Shown: piece by piece, positions 43,924 to 51,272 of the stretch
How positions within the stretch are numbered: position 1 is the stretch's first letter
Layout of the letters: the number at the start of each line of letters is the position of its first letter
Assembly (NCBI RefSeq): GCF_900100315.1
Contig: NZ_FNFF01000016.1
Coordinates: 116,555-180,554 of the forward strand
Source of the DNA: Streptomyces indicus
GTDB lineage: Bacteria; Actinomycetota; Actinomycetes; Streptomycetales; Streptomycetaceae
DNA length: 64,000 nucleotides
Direction: 5' to 3'
Notes under the pieces: model-generated
What the model was told of the DNA's origin: nothing
Seen by the model: the letters and a program-made list of their open reading frames with translations, nothing else
Database searches by the model: none
Made by a program: the position numbers and the translations under genes

Positions 43924-44286
43924 ATGAGTTCCACCACGAGCTGGATCCTGCTCGGCGCGTGCACGGTGCTCCTTCTGACCCCGAGCCTGGCGATGATGGC
44001 TGGCTGGATCCCCGGCATGATCCGACACCGGCCCGGTCCGGTGCGGCTCCTCGGTGCTGCGGGCATCGCTCTCTACGGCGCCGCGCTGTGCGAGTTCGTC
44101 CCGCGTTTGGCCGACGCCGACGAGGACATGATCACGGCCGGTGAGTACGGAGCCGTGGCGATGTGCGCGATGACTGCAGTGATGGGCGCCGCGTACGACA
44201 TGCTGCTCGGACCGTCATCGCCCCTTGAACGGGGGCAAGCCGTTCGGCGGGCTGCGCCCGGCAAGCCAGCAGAGGGGACCAACTGA
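43924..44286 (+). CDS. Small membrane protein (three-member family, copy 2)
   Basis: ATG 43924 follows GGAAGG with the same spacing and CCCGCTGTC leader as copy 1. The 120-residue product has WILLGACTVLLLTPSLAMM, the loop RHRPGPVRLLGAAG, and two more hydrophobic segments with ITAGEYGAVAMC. The upstream DNA shares GCGTATCG..C.CGTTAAG with copy 1. Function unknown. Confidence 0.7.
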   Translation: MSSTTSWILLGACTVLLLTPSLAMMAGWIPGMIRHRPGPVRLLGAAGIALYGAALCEFVPRLADADEDMITAGEYGAVAMCAMTAVMGAAYDMLLGPSSPLERGQAVRRAAPGKPAEGTN

Positions 44287-44403
44287 GGTCGGTGATGGGC
44301 GCCACAGCCGCCTGGCGGCACCGTCACCCGGCTCGAGCATCCACCAGTCCAGCCGTCCAGGCGCCTGGGGCCATGCGGGGCGAGGTGTAGGTGAGTCCCG
44401 GTC

Positions 44404-44790
44404 ATGTCGGATGACAGGCGCAGCTGGCTTCCAGTGATATCTGACGGGTCTGAAGAAAAGGTGTGGAAGCGGCATGTCCTCGGTAGTAGGCGGACGAGGC
44501 AGCCAGTGGACCTTTTAACCCATCACGCCAGGGTGCTGTTGGTCATCGCCCGCACCCCTGACGCGCGCTTGCGGACCATCGCTGCGACCTGCCGCATCAC
44601 CGAACGTACGGTCCAAGCCGTCATCGCCGACCTCGAACATGCCGGATACCTGCGCCGGGAACGAGTCGGACGCAACAATCGGTACACCCTGAACCTCGAT
44701 GGTCCGCTGAGGCATCCGGCGGAAGCAGGACTCACCGTCCGGGCACTCGTTGCTCTGGGTGCCGCCCGGGGAAACGCCACATCGACCTGA
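44404..44790 (+). CDS. Winged-helix (MarR/ArsR-type) DNA-binding regulator with a TTA codon
   Basis: A 128-residue protein whose middle is a winged helix: HARVLLVIARTPDARLRTIA, ITERTVQAVIADLEHAGYL and a wing RRERVGRNNRYTL. The N-terminal ~35 residues are unconserved in look, and the start at 44404 has no clear ribosome site, so a later start is possible. CTT-TTA-ACC includes TTA at 44515-44517, a rare codon in this kind of genome that usually makes expression depend on the bldA tRNA. Target unknown. Confidence 0.75.
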   Translation: MSDDRRSWLPVISDGSEEKVWKRHVLGSRRTRQPVDLLTHHARVLLVIARTPDARLRTIAATCRITERTVQAVIADLEHAGYLRRERVGRNNRYTLNLDGPLRHPAEAGLTVRALVALGAARGNATST

Positions 44791-44807
44791 CGGGTGCCCG
44801 GCTCGTC

Positions 44808-44960
44808 GTGTGCGCCGCCGCATTGTTGCTCACCCTTCTGAACCTGCTGATCGAGGTCGCCATGGTGCTGTTCAACGCTCCGAAGTTCGTCGTGTCCCCA
44901 CACATGGGGGCCGACCCCGGCGCGCTGACCCGTGATCGCCACGGGATACCGCGTGGCTGA
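44808..44960 (+). CDS. Possible small membrane peptide
   Basis: A 50-residue frame from GTG 44808 with one hydrophobic helix (LLLTLLNLLIEVAMVLF) and a short polar tail. It overlaps the start of the following gene. There is no clear ribosome site; it could be the remnant of a larger membrane protein or chance. Confidence 0.25.
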   Translation: MCAAALLLTLLNLLIEVAMVLFNAPKFVVSPHMGADPGALTRDRHGIPRG

Positions 44961-45573
44961 GCCGGTGGAGACGCGGAAGCAGTCGAAGGCGAGTGTCGTT
45001 CCTGCGGCAGTCGGCCAGCGCCGAACGCGTCGAGGGCAGCTGATCGTGATGGCCCTGTTGGCCATGCCGTTGGTGGGCCTGGCGGTGACGGCTGCCGGAG
45101 ATGTCCCCCCTGGTATCCCGCTGGGCCTGGGGCTGATCGCGGCATTGGCCGGCTTCATCCTGCTCGGCGCAGTGCACACCGCCGGGGCGCGCGGCAGTGT
45201 CACCGGGAGTCGGCTGACCGCGCGAACGTGGACCGGCGAGCGCACGCTCGACCTGTCTGTGATCGAGCAGGTGCAGCTGTGGACAGGCTTTTCCTACGGA
45301 GGCGTGTCGGATCGAGTGATCCTGGTGCGCGACCGCCACGGAGTCTGTCTCGGCCTCGCGGATGCTGCTGACCACCGAAGGTTGCGCCGTGCCCTGGAAC
45401 AGCAGTCGGCGGGGGAAGTGCACCCCAAGGTCAGCCGCGCGGCGAAAACTCAGCTCGGCTTGGTGTCCGGAGGGCTCGCGGTGCACACCGTGCTCAGCTG
45501 GCTTGCCACGATCCTGGGGCTCAGCGGCTATGCCTGGATCGTGATGGTTTTGGCGGCTCGCCTGTCGTCGTAG
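44932..45573 (+). CDS. Membrane protein with PH-like domain
   Basis: About 213 residues from GTG 44932 (GTG 44953 is an alternative). Two helices (QLIVMALLAMPLVGLAVTAAG and LGLGLIAALAGFILLGAV) precede a beta-rich domain (GSRLTARTWTGERTLDLSVIEQVQLW, DRVILVRDRHGVCLGL) and a final helix pair near the C terminus (VHTVLSWLATILGLSGYAWIVMVLA). This is the bacterial PH-like membrane protein layout, also seen at 30832 and 50109. Function unknown. Confidence 0.62.
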   Translation: MIATGYRVAEPVETRKQSKASVVPAAVGQRRTRRGQLIVMALLAMPLVGLAVTAAGDVPPGIPLGLGLIAALAGFILLGAVHTAGARGSVTGSRLTARTWTGERTLDLSVIEQVQLWTGFSYGGVSDRVILVRDRHGVCLGLADAADHRRLRRALEQQSAGEVHPKVSRAAKTQLGLVSGGLAVHTVLSWLATILGLSGYAWIVMVLAARLSS

Positions 45574-45581
45574 TCAGTCAC

Positions 45582-45608
45582 CCGGCCTCGTCGCTCTTGG
45601 CGAGCCGG
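45582..45608 (+). terminator. Probable hairpin terminator
   Basis: CCGG-C-CTCG pairs with CGAG-CCGG with one bulged C and a ten-nt loop, starting 9 nt after the preceding stop. No T run. Confidence 0.4.
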
Positions 45609-45693
45609 TCTGGCTGCGGCACCGTGCAAGGTTTCGCCCCTAGCCGACCATGGCCGGGCGTCGTCGCGCCGCGGGGCAGGTAAAAAGGGAGGC

Positions 45694-46224
45694 ATGACCC
45701 AACACGAGGTGTCGCAGCCGGGTGCGGACGATGTTGAGGCAGTGACGCGGGCGGTGCTCACTGCCTCAAGGCTCCTGGTTGCCGTCTCTGCCCGTTCGCT
45801 GGCGGCGTTCGAGGACCGCGTGACGGTGTCGCAGTTCCGCATGCTGGTGGTGTTGTCCACGCAGGGGCCGTCGAAGCTGGTCATGCTGGCCGACCGGCTT
45901 GGGGTCAATCCCTCGACGGCGATGCGAATGGTGGACCGGCTCATCACCGCCGGCCTCGCCGACCGGCAGATCAACTCCGCAAACCGGCGCGAGACCATAC
46001 TGCGCCTCACGTCCGAGGGTGCCTTGCTGGTCGAGGAGGTTACGGCACGACGCCGCCATGAGATTGCCGCGATCGTCAAACGCCTCTCGCCGTATGAGCG
46101 CTCGGCTCTCGTGGGTGCTCTGACCGTCTTCACAGAGGCCGGCGGAGAACCCATGGTCGGAACTGCCGGGTCCGACACCTTCCCGCTGGGATGGTCCGAC
46201 TTCGCGCCGCAGAACGTGAGTTGA
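45694..46224 (+). CDS. MarR-family transcriptional regulator
   Basis: A 176-residue soluble protein with AAGGGAGG next to the ATG. A MarR winged helix is clear: VSQFRMLVVLSTQGPSKLVMLADRLGV, PSTAMRMVDRLITAGLADRQ and the wing NSANRRETILRLT. The stretch TASRLLVAVSARSLA recurs in the C-terminal half of the CBS-MarR protein encoded 145 nt downstream, so the two are related by duplication. Effector unknown. Confidence 0.88.
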   Translation: MTQHEVSQPGADDVEAVTRAVLTASRLLVAVSARSLAAFEDRVTVSQFRMLVVLSTQGPSKLVMLADRLGVNPSTAMRMVDRLITAGLADRQINSANRRETILRLTSEGALLVEEVTARRRHEIAAIVKRLSPYERSALVGALTVFTEAGGEPMVGTAGSDTFPLGWSDFAPQNVS

Positions 46225-46269
46225 CGATTCCCTGGATCTTGCCCGTGACTTCCCGGCGTGCGTTGCGCT

Positions 46270-46367
46270 GTGCAAGGATGCTTGGTGGGGCGAGCCTTCT
46301 CCAAGGTCGCCTGGGGCGCCGGGAAGTCTGGTCGGCATGCTGATCCGTTCTGCCGACGGGAGCTGCC
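46270..46367 (+). promoter_or_regulatory. Leader-RNA element (riboswitch-like) of the CBS-MarR gene
   Basis: GTGCAAGG (46270-46277), a long hairpin CTTGG(46281-46285)...CCAAGG(46301-46306), then GCCGGGAAGTCTGGTCGGC (46318-46336). GTCGGC of the core can pair instead with GCCGAC (46352-46357), which directly abuts the GGGAG ribosome site before ATG 46369. The core is identical to those before nhaA and the CPA1 antiporter; the hairpin differs in sequence and length, as expected for a structured RNA with a variable arm. Confidence 0.75.
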
Positions 46368-46368
46368 G

Positions 46369-47295
46369 ATGTATGCCGCCGACCTTGCGCATCCGTGCCA
46401 GTCATTGGATGTGGACTGCGACGCTGTGGTCGCGGCACGTCTGCTCGCCGTGAGCTCGGAACCTTTCCTGGTGCTGGTGGATTCCGGTGGCGAGCCGCTC
46501 GGGTTCGCCCACGCCCAGGAGGTCCTCCGGCATCTGCTGCCCAGCTCCCTCACCGCCCACCCGGGACTGATCTCTCTCACGGGCCCCTTCGCCAGGGCGC
46601 ACCTGGCCAGAGGGCTGAGCGGACGCAGACTCCTCGACCTGCTGCCTCCGCTGACTCCACCGCTTCATGTGACCGCCGATACCGAGATCACGCAGGTGCT
46701 CGCCCGGCTGACCCGCACCGACAGCCCGGCTGCCGTGGTGGTGGACCGTGAGGGTGCACGGCCCGATATTCGAGGCATCATCACGGCACAGAGATTGCTG
46801 CGACTCCTCTTCGAGGAGCGAAGCAGCAGTGAGGACGGTCTCCTCGATTCCGCTGCCGCGGTGTTGGCCGCCTCGCGCCTGTTGGTTGCCGTATCGGCCA
46901 GATCTCTGGCGGAAGTCGAGGAAACTCTCACGCTGTTGCAGTTCCGCCTCATGGTCGTCCTGGGCGTCAGCGGCGCCGCGACCATGCATCGCCTCTCCGG
47001 CCTTCTGGGTGTCGAGGGGCGGGTGGTACGCCGACTCGTGGAGATGCTCCTTTCCTCTGGGCTGGTACAGGAGAGCGAACGAATGCGGGACCGCATGGAA
47101 GCCGACTATGTGCTGTCTCCGCGCGGCCTGGACCTGGTGCACGATGTCACCCGCCGGCGCATGGAGGCCATCACACGCATCCTCGAGTCGATGCCGGACG
47201 AGGAGCGCGCTGCCCTGGTGCCCGTCCTGCGAGCGTTCGCCCGCGCCGCCGGTGAGCCATCCGCCGAGCTGGTCGCGGCAGCGCTGGGCGCCTGA
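46369..47295 (+). CDS. CBS-domain pair fused to a MarR winged helix
   Basis: ATG 46369 follows GGGAG by 7 nt. The 308-residue protein has two CBS-like motifs in the first ~165 residues (LAVSSEPFLVLVDSGGEPLGF and VTADTEITQVLARLTRTDSPAAVVVDREG), then a MarR-type winged helix (TLLQFRLMVVLGVSGAATMHRLSGLLGV, GRVVRRLVEMLLSSGLV, DRMEADYVLSPRG). A transcription factor gated by an adenosyl-type ligand or by energy state is the likely reading. Its mRNA carries the same leader element as two antiporter operons, tying it to that regulon. A palindrome that may be its operator lies 55 nt downstream. Confidence 0.8.
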   Translation: MYAADLAHPCQSLDVDCDAVVAARLLAVSSEPFLVLVDSGGEPLGFAHAQEVLRHLLPSSLTAHPGLISLTGPFARAHLARGLSGRRLLDLLPPLTPPLHVTADTEITQVLARLTRTDSPAAVVVDREGARPDIRGIITAQRLLRLLFEERSSSEDGLLDSAAAVLAASRLLVAVSARSLAEVEETLTLLQFRLMVVLGVSGAATMHRLSGLLGVEGRVVRRLVEMLLSSGLVQESERMRDRMEADYVLSPRGLDLVHDVTRRRMEAITRILESMPDEERAALVPVLRAFARAAGEPSAELVAAALGA

Positions 47296-47349
47296 GCAGG
47301 TCTGAGATCCGTGCGGTGCAACACATTGCGGCGCCGCGCCCGATCTTTC

Positions 47350-47362
47350 TTGCATAATGCAA
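47350..47362. promoter_or_regulatory. Operator-like palindrome overlapping a start codon
   Basis: TTGCAT-A-ATGCAA is a perfect 6-bp inverted repeat, the size and TTGC/GCAA form typical of MarR-type operators. Its last base is the A of ATG 47362, and CATAAT inside it could be the -10 of a leaderless promoter. Binding here would block transcription of 47362-49637. The adjacent CBS-MarR protein is the obvious candidate. Confidence 0.5.
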
Positions 47363-48015
47363 TGGTGAAAGGCGGGCGGCATCACAGAAGCGGGCAACGA
47401 CACAGTGACCGCATCATTTCGCGTATCCGGTACGGTCCCGCGGCTCTGCCGCCCCCGCGCTGGCTGCGGGTGGAAGGCGCAGCGGTCGCGTTCATCGGGA
47501 CCGGGCTTGTCGCCGGATGCGGCGTAGCCGGTGCGATGGCGGGTCTCCCGGCGGCACGGGCGGCCGTATGCGCACTCGTGGGTGCCGCCGCCTTGGTGCT
47601 GTACCTGCTCATCACTCGGGCCGGTCGGGTGCTGACCGCCGTCGTCGCCGGACTGAGTACGGGCTTGGCCCTGATGGTGCCCCAGGCCACGGCCGAGGCC
47701 GTGCTCGCGCAGAGTGGGGAGACGACGGCGGTGATAGTCACCGCGGCGTCGTACGAGAGCGATCGGTACTTCTGCTCGGTCCGGCACGGCGATGGCACCG
47801 CCGTCGCGGCACGTCTGTGGCGCGGCTGCGACGCCTCGGTGCAGCCGGGAGAGTCGATCGGCATGGTCTATGACCCCAAGGGGCGCATTGCGCCCCGGGG
47901 GATCGCAGCATCGGGTGACGCGCCGAACCGATGGCTCCAGGGAGCTGTGCTCGCCGGGCTTCTCGCGCTCGCCAGCTATGCCGCTGTCGTGCGCTCGCTC
48001 GGGCGCGGCCGGTGA
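47362..48015 (+). CDS. Membrane protein of unknown function
   Basis: ATG 47362 is likely leaderless. The 217-residue product has a basic N terminus, then several hydrophobic helices (VEGAAVAFIGTGLVAGCGVAGAMAG, AAVCALVGAAALVLYLLI, VLTAVVAGLSTGLALMV), an outer loop with YFCSVRHGDGTAVAARLWRGCDA (possible disulfide) and a C-terminal helix. The stop TGA overlaps GTG of the next gene (GTGA). It is the first gene of an operon with a kinase and a phosphatase of the partner-switching type. Confidence 0.65.
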   Translation: MVKGGRHHRSGQRHSDRIISRIRYGPAALPPPRWLRVEGAAVAFIGTGLVAGCGVAGAMAGLPAARAAVCALVGAAALVLYLLITRAGRVLTAVVAGLSTGLALMVPQATAEAVLAQSGETTAVIVTAASYESDRYFCSVRHGDGTAVAARLWRGCDASVQPGESIGMVYDPKGRIAPRGIAASGDAPNRWLQGAVLAGLLALASYAAVVRSLGRGR

Positions 48016-48419
48016 ACGGCACACAGATGCTCTACGCGGGGAGCGCGTTCGACGGACGACCGGACATCGGGGAGCGAGCACGGAAGTTGGCCGAGGATTT
48101 CCTTGTCGACGTTCGCGCGAGCGGAGTCGTCGTCCCGGCCTCGGCCGTCGGTGCGCTCTGGGTCGTCGTGTCCGAGTTGCTGGCCAACGCGAGCCGGCAT
48201 GCCGCAGGCCCATGCGTTCTTGAACTCCAACTGCGTGGGCAGGAGGTCGAGATCGGCGTCTGGGACACCGTGCCCGGGCTGGAGGAATCGGTCGGCGGCG
48301 ACCAGGTGACCGGCACCAAGAGAGGGCTTGCCATCGTGCGCGACCTGAGCAGCGAATTCCACGTGGAGCCGAGCGCCGGCGGTAAACGCGTCCTGGTTCG
48401 GATCCCCCTCGCCCCGTAG
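48012..48419 (+). CDS. RsbW-like ATP-binding anti-sigma/kinase protein
   Basis: GTG 48012 overlaps the preceding stop. The 135-residue protein has the HATPase fold of the RsbW/SpoIIAB group: N box VVSELLANASRHA, G1-like VWDTVPGL and G2-like TGTKRGLAIVRDL. The family phosphorylates STAS antagonists or binds sigma factors. It is followed by a PP2C phosphatase gene, the usual partner. The STAS protein at 25799 is the only STAS partner visible in the window. Confidence 0.83.
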   Translation: MNGTQMLYAGSAFDGRPDIGERARKLAEDFLVDVRASGVVVPASAVGALWVVVSELLANASRHAAGPCVLELQLRGQEVEIGVWDTVPGLEESVGGDQVTGTKRGLAIVRDLSSEFHVEPSAGGKRVLVRIPLAP

Positions 48420-48575
48420 CGCGCTCGAGGCAGCCTCCTGTGGGAGTGACTGACGATTCGGTAACAGAGCCCGCCGACGAATGGTCCTCCGGCGAAACCT
48501 TTGCATAGGGTCAATGTCCGGGGGGAGCGCCATGGACGGACGCTCGACAAAGAGGCAATCCCGCTGGAGCACACC

Positions 48576-49637
48576 ATGGCCGACGACAAACCGCCACGCC
48601 CGACCATCCTGGCAGCGCTTCCGTTCGTCGTCATGGCCATCGTGACGGTCGTCGACGTCAGCGCCGGCCCCGGGGTGGGCTACCTGCCGCTGGTGGCGCT
48701 CGGCCCCGCGTTCGCCGGACTCGTCGGCGGCTGGCGCCGCACCGTCGTCATCGGCGCCTTCGCCTTGCTGCTGTGCGCCGCGCTCGGCATCTACAACGAG
48801 ACGTACTCGCAACGACGCGTCTACACCGCCATGGCATCCGTCGCCGGAGTCACCGTGGCCGGCATCGCCGCGGCCGTGATGCGCCAACGCCGCGAGAGCG
48901 AGCTCGCCAGCGTCCGCACCATCGCCGAGGTCGCCCAGCGCGTCCTGCTGCGCCCGGTGCCCCGAAGCGCCGGCCCGCTCAGGATCGCCGTCTCCTACAC
49001 CTCCGCGGTGGCGGAGGCCCGGATCGGCGGTGACCTGTACGAGGTGGTGGTCTCCCCGCACGGAGTGGTCCGCGTCATCGTCGGTGACGTGCAGGGCAAG
49101 GGCCTGGAAGCCGTCGAGACCGCCGCCCTGGTCCTCGGCGCCTTTCGCGAGGCGGCCCACGAAGAGCCGGACCTGACAAGCGTCGGAGACCGCCTCGAAC
49201 GCGCCGTGCGCCGCGAACTGCAGGGGGAGAAGTTCGTGACGGCGATCCTGGCCGAGGTCACCGATGCACACACCATCACTCTGCTCAACTACGGACACCC
49301 CGCGCCGATGATCGTGCGGCCCGACGGGACTACGGCCTTTCCCGAACCGCCTCGCTACGCCCTGCCGTTGGGACTCGGCCTGCACGGCGTCGAAGGCCCG
49401 CAGCCGTACGCGACGGACTTCGCGCCCGGCGACCAGGTGCTGCTCTACACCGACGGCGTGACCGAAACCCGCGACCGAACCGGTGCTTTCTATCCGTTGG
49501 GGGAGCAAGCGTTCCTCCTCAAGGAGCCAGACCCGCAAGCCGCGCTGGACGCGGTGCGTGCCGACCTGGTTGAGCATGCGGATGGCCCGCTGCACGATGA
49601 CGCGGCCATGTTGTTGCTGCGCTATCAGCGGCTCTGA
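48576..49637 (+). CDS. Membrane PP2C (SpoIIE-type) serine phosphatase
   Basis: ATG 48576 follows GGAG by 6 nt. The 353-residue protein has four N-terminal membrane helices, a short linker helix (RRESELASVRTIAEVAQRVLL) and a SpoIIE domain with the metal-binding motifs RIGGDLYEVV, GDVQGKGLEA, GHPAPMIV and LYTDGVTETRD, ending LHDDAAMLLLRY. It should dephosphorylate a STAS-type antagonist in a partner-switching pathway. It is 156 nt downstream of the RsbW-like gene. Confidence 0.9.
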   Translation: MADDKPPRPTILAALPFVVMAIVTVVDVSAGPGVGYLPLVALGPAFAGLVGGWRRTVVIGAFALLLCAALGIYNETYSQRRVYTAMASVAGVTVAGIAAAVMRQRRESELASVRTIAEVAQRVLLRPVPRSAGPLRIAVSYTSAVAEARIGGDLYEVVVSPHGVVRVIVGDVQGKGLEAVETAALVLGAFREAAHEEPDLTSVGDRLERAVRRELQGEKFVTAILAEVTDAHTITLLNYGHPAPMIVRPDGTTAFPEPPRYALPLGLGLHGVEGPQPYATDFAPGDQVLLYTDGVTETRDRTGAFYPLGEQAFLLKEPDPQAALDAVRADLVEHADGPLHDDAAMLLLRYQRL

Positions 49638-49703
49638 AGCAGGTGGGAGGCGCGGCCGTTGTGGAGCGCCACGAGTGGCAAGTACGCCGAACAGGATGGT
49701 CGC

Positions 49704-49916
49704 ATGCAACGTGGAAGGTTCAGCTCACCATCAAGTGGCCCTCAGATATGGCTCTACAGTGGGCTCCTGATCGTCAGCTCCACAGGGCTGATCACTTCCG
49801 CCTTCCAGCAGGATTGGGCCTACGTCGCAATCAACCGCCTTCTCGTCCCTCTGTTTGCGGCCATGACCGTGAAGGAACGGGTGAAACGCAAGACGGCTCA
49901 ATCCATCGATGAATGA
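49704..49916 (+). CDS. Small membrane protein
   Basis: ATG 49704 follows AGGA by 7 nt. The 70-residue product has two hydrophobic stretches (IWLYSGLLIVSSTGLITSA and VAINRLLVPLFAAMTV) and a charged C-terminal tail. No family recognised. Confidence 0.5.
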   Translation: MQRGRFSSPSSGPQIWLYSGLLIVSSTGLITSAFQQDWAYVAINRLLVPLFAAMTVKERVKRKTAQSIDE

Positions 49917-50108
49917 GGCGATCGCGTAGGCGGGCTGCCCAGCTCTTCTGAGCCTTCGGACTGTAGTCGGCCTACCCACGGTCCGGCTTGGGCGACGCAC
50001 AGCCGCCGTGGTTTCGGGGTTTACTCGGGGGCCGCAGAGGCTGGGATGCCCTCACCTGAGGGTTCGCACACAGTTCCCAGGACACCCGATCAAGACCGTC
50101 GCGCGCCG

Positions 50109-50636
50109 TCACCCACGGAGTGCCAGAAGGAGCAACAACGGGCCATAGATGGCGGCAGCAGCGGTTAGTTGGCGGCGCCAATCGATGGACCAGCGCACCC
50201 TCACGGGGCCACCGTGTCTTTCGCGATGCTGTGCCTTCTTACGTGCCTTCTGTAGCGTCCGATAGGCCGTCTGATAGGTCGGGTATCCGCTGAACGTGCC
50301 GATCAGCGAACCGCCGAAGGCGATGGAACCCAGCTCACGTCCGTCGCGCAGTTCGATGCCCAGACCGTCATGCACTATCACACGTCTCACGTCTGACCAT
50401 TCGACGGTGGATGTCACGACGATGTTGGTGACTGACAGATGAGTGGCGGTGAACCGGATTGCCGAGTGCCATCCGAGCAACCAGAAGAAGAAGGTGAACG
50501 CAGCGATCGCCAGCGGCGGCGCATACCCGTCTTCAGGCAGGAAGGCCGCGACATAGATCGCGCAGGCGTAGAACCCGACGGCCGGCGTCAGACCGATCCA
50601 CGTGAACAAGGGTCGCCGCACGACGTTCGCCCGCAC
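50109..50636 (-). CDS. Membrane protein with PH-like domain
   Basis: A 175-residue protein with two helices (WIGLTPAVGFYACAIYVAAF and PLAIAAFTFFFWLLGW), a PH-like segment (IRFTATHLSVTNIVVTSTVEWSDVRRVIV, GLGIELRDGREL) and a C-terminal helix. It has the same general layout as 30832 and 44932. Monocistronic. Function unknown. Confidence 0.65.
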   Translation of the reverse strand: MRANVVRRPLFTWIGLTPAVGFYACAIYVAAFLPEDGYAPPLAIAAFTFFFWLLGWHSAIRFTATHLSVTNIVVTSTVEWSDVRRVIVHDGLGIELRDGRELGSIAFGGSLIGTFSGYPTYQTAYRTLQKARKKAQHRERHGGPVRVRWSIDWRRQLTAAAAIYGPLLLLLALRG

Positions 50637-50954
50637 CTCACATCACCTCGTGAGGATCTTGCCCTCAGGGAAACCGCAGTACAAGGGCCAATGGGCATGC
50701 AGGTATTGGCCTTCGTGACGCGTCTGTCTCACAACCACGTGAGGCCGGCAGCACGGCTTTGGACCGGAGCTGCTTCGTGCGGCGGATTACGGCCCCCTTA
50801 CTCTGACCGCGCATCGGGAAGACTGGTGGGCTTGCCGGTTTGGGAAGTCAGCGCGCCGCCGCGTAGACAGGGGGCCTGGCCGCGGCCGCAGTGGACCAGT
50901 GTCCAGTGTGTCCATCCCGTCGGCGGTGACAGGGCGGCCATGGACTTCGACTGG

Positions 50955-51126
50955 CGCCTATATGGCCGGGGAACCACAGGCCTTCCAGGCCACAGTTCTC
51001 GTTGCCTGTCACCGGCTGCGGCTTCGGGGCGGCCACGAGCGAGTCTGGTGCGGTGCGGGGTGTGCTGCTCGTGCAATCTGCCTGCACGGCTGCCCTGTTG
51101 TCGATCTCCGCGAGCAGCCGGCCTTG
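50955..51126 (-). pseudogene. Fragment of a paralogue of the triad A membrane-anchored protein
   Basis: The translation GRLLAEIDNRAAVQADC and APDSLVAAPKPQPVTGNENC, then GLEGLWFPG, matches ARLLTEVANKAAQQADC, APDSLVAAPKPQPVTGDEIC and GLQGLRFPG of the protein at 11464-12486. About 57 codons remain, without start or membrane anchor. It indicates a former third copy of that gene. Confidence 0.82.
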
Positions 51127-51169
51127 GCGCCGTTGCTGGGGCGCCGTCCGCCTGCGTACCTCTGGTGCC

Positions 51170-51216
51170 GAGCCTGCGGGCCGTGCCCCCAATTCGGAGG
51201 TACGGCCCGCAGGCTC
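51170..51216 (-). terminator. Strong hairpin terminator of the FG-GAP protein gene
   Basis: GAGCCTGCGGGCCGT (51170-51184) and ACGGCCCGCAGGCTC (51202-51216) form a perfect 15-bp stem with a 17-nt loop, 57 nt downstream of the minus-strand stop. A second 7-bp hairpin, TGGTCTC/GAGACCA, lies closer at 51231-51256. No T run. Confidence 0.72.
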
Positions 51217-51272
51217 GCTTGAGCGAAGCGTGGTCTCGGCGCAGGTGCGGAGACCACCCGCAAGGGGTTGTG

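Larger units (their letters stand above)
50637..51272. other. Region without an intact gene
   Basis: Apart from a decayed fragment at 50955-51126 and a terminator hairpin at 51170-51216, this 636-bp stretch holds no supported gene. CGGGAAGACTGGTGGGC at about 50815-50831 resembles the leader-RNA core but lacks the rest of the element. Confidence 0.6.

Noticed and set aside
45633..45680. GTGCAAGG followed by GCCGGGCGTCGTCG before the first MarR gene, possibly another leader element
   Set aside because: Only the first eight bases and GCCGGG match; the rest of the core is absent, so chance or deep decay cannot be told apart.
50815..50835. Sequence CGGGAAGACTGGTGGGC resembling the leader-RNA core
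   Set aside because: It differs from the 19-nt core at several positions, lacks the GTGYAAGG part and the arm, and has no gene directly downstream.
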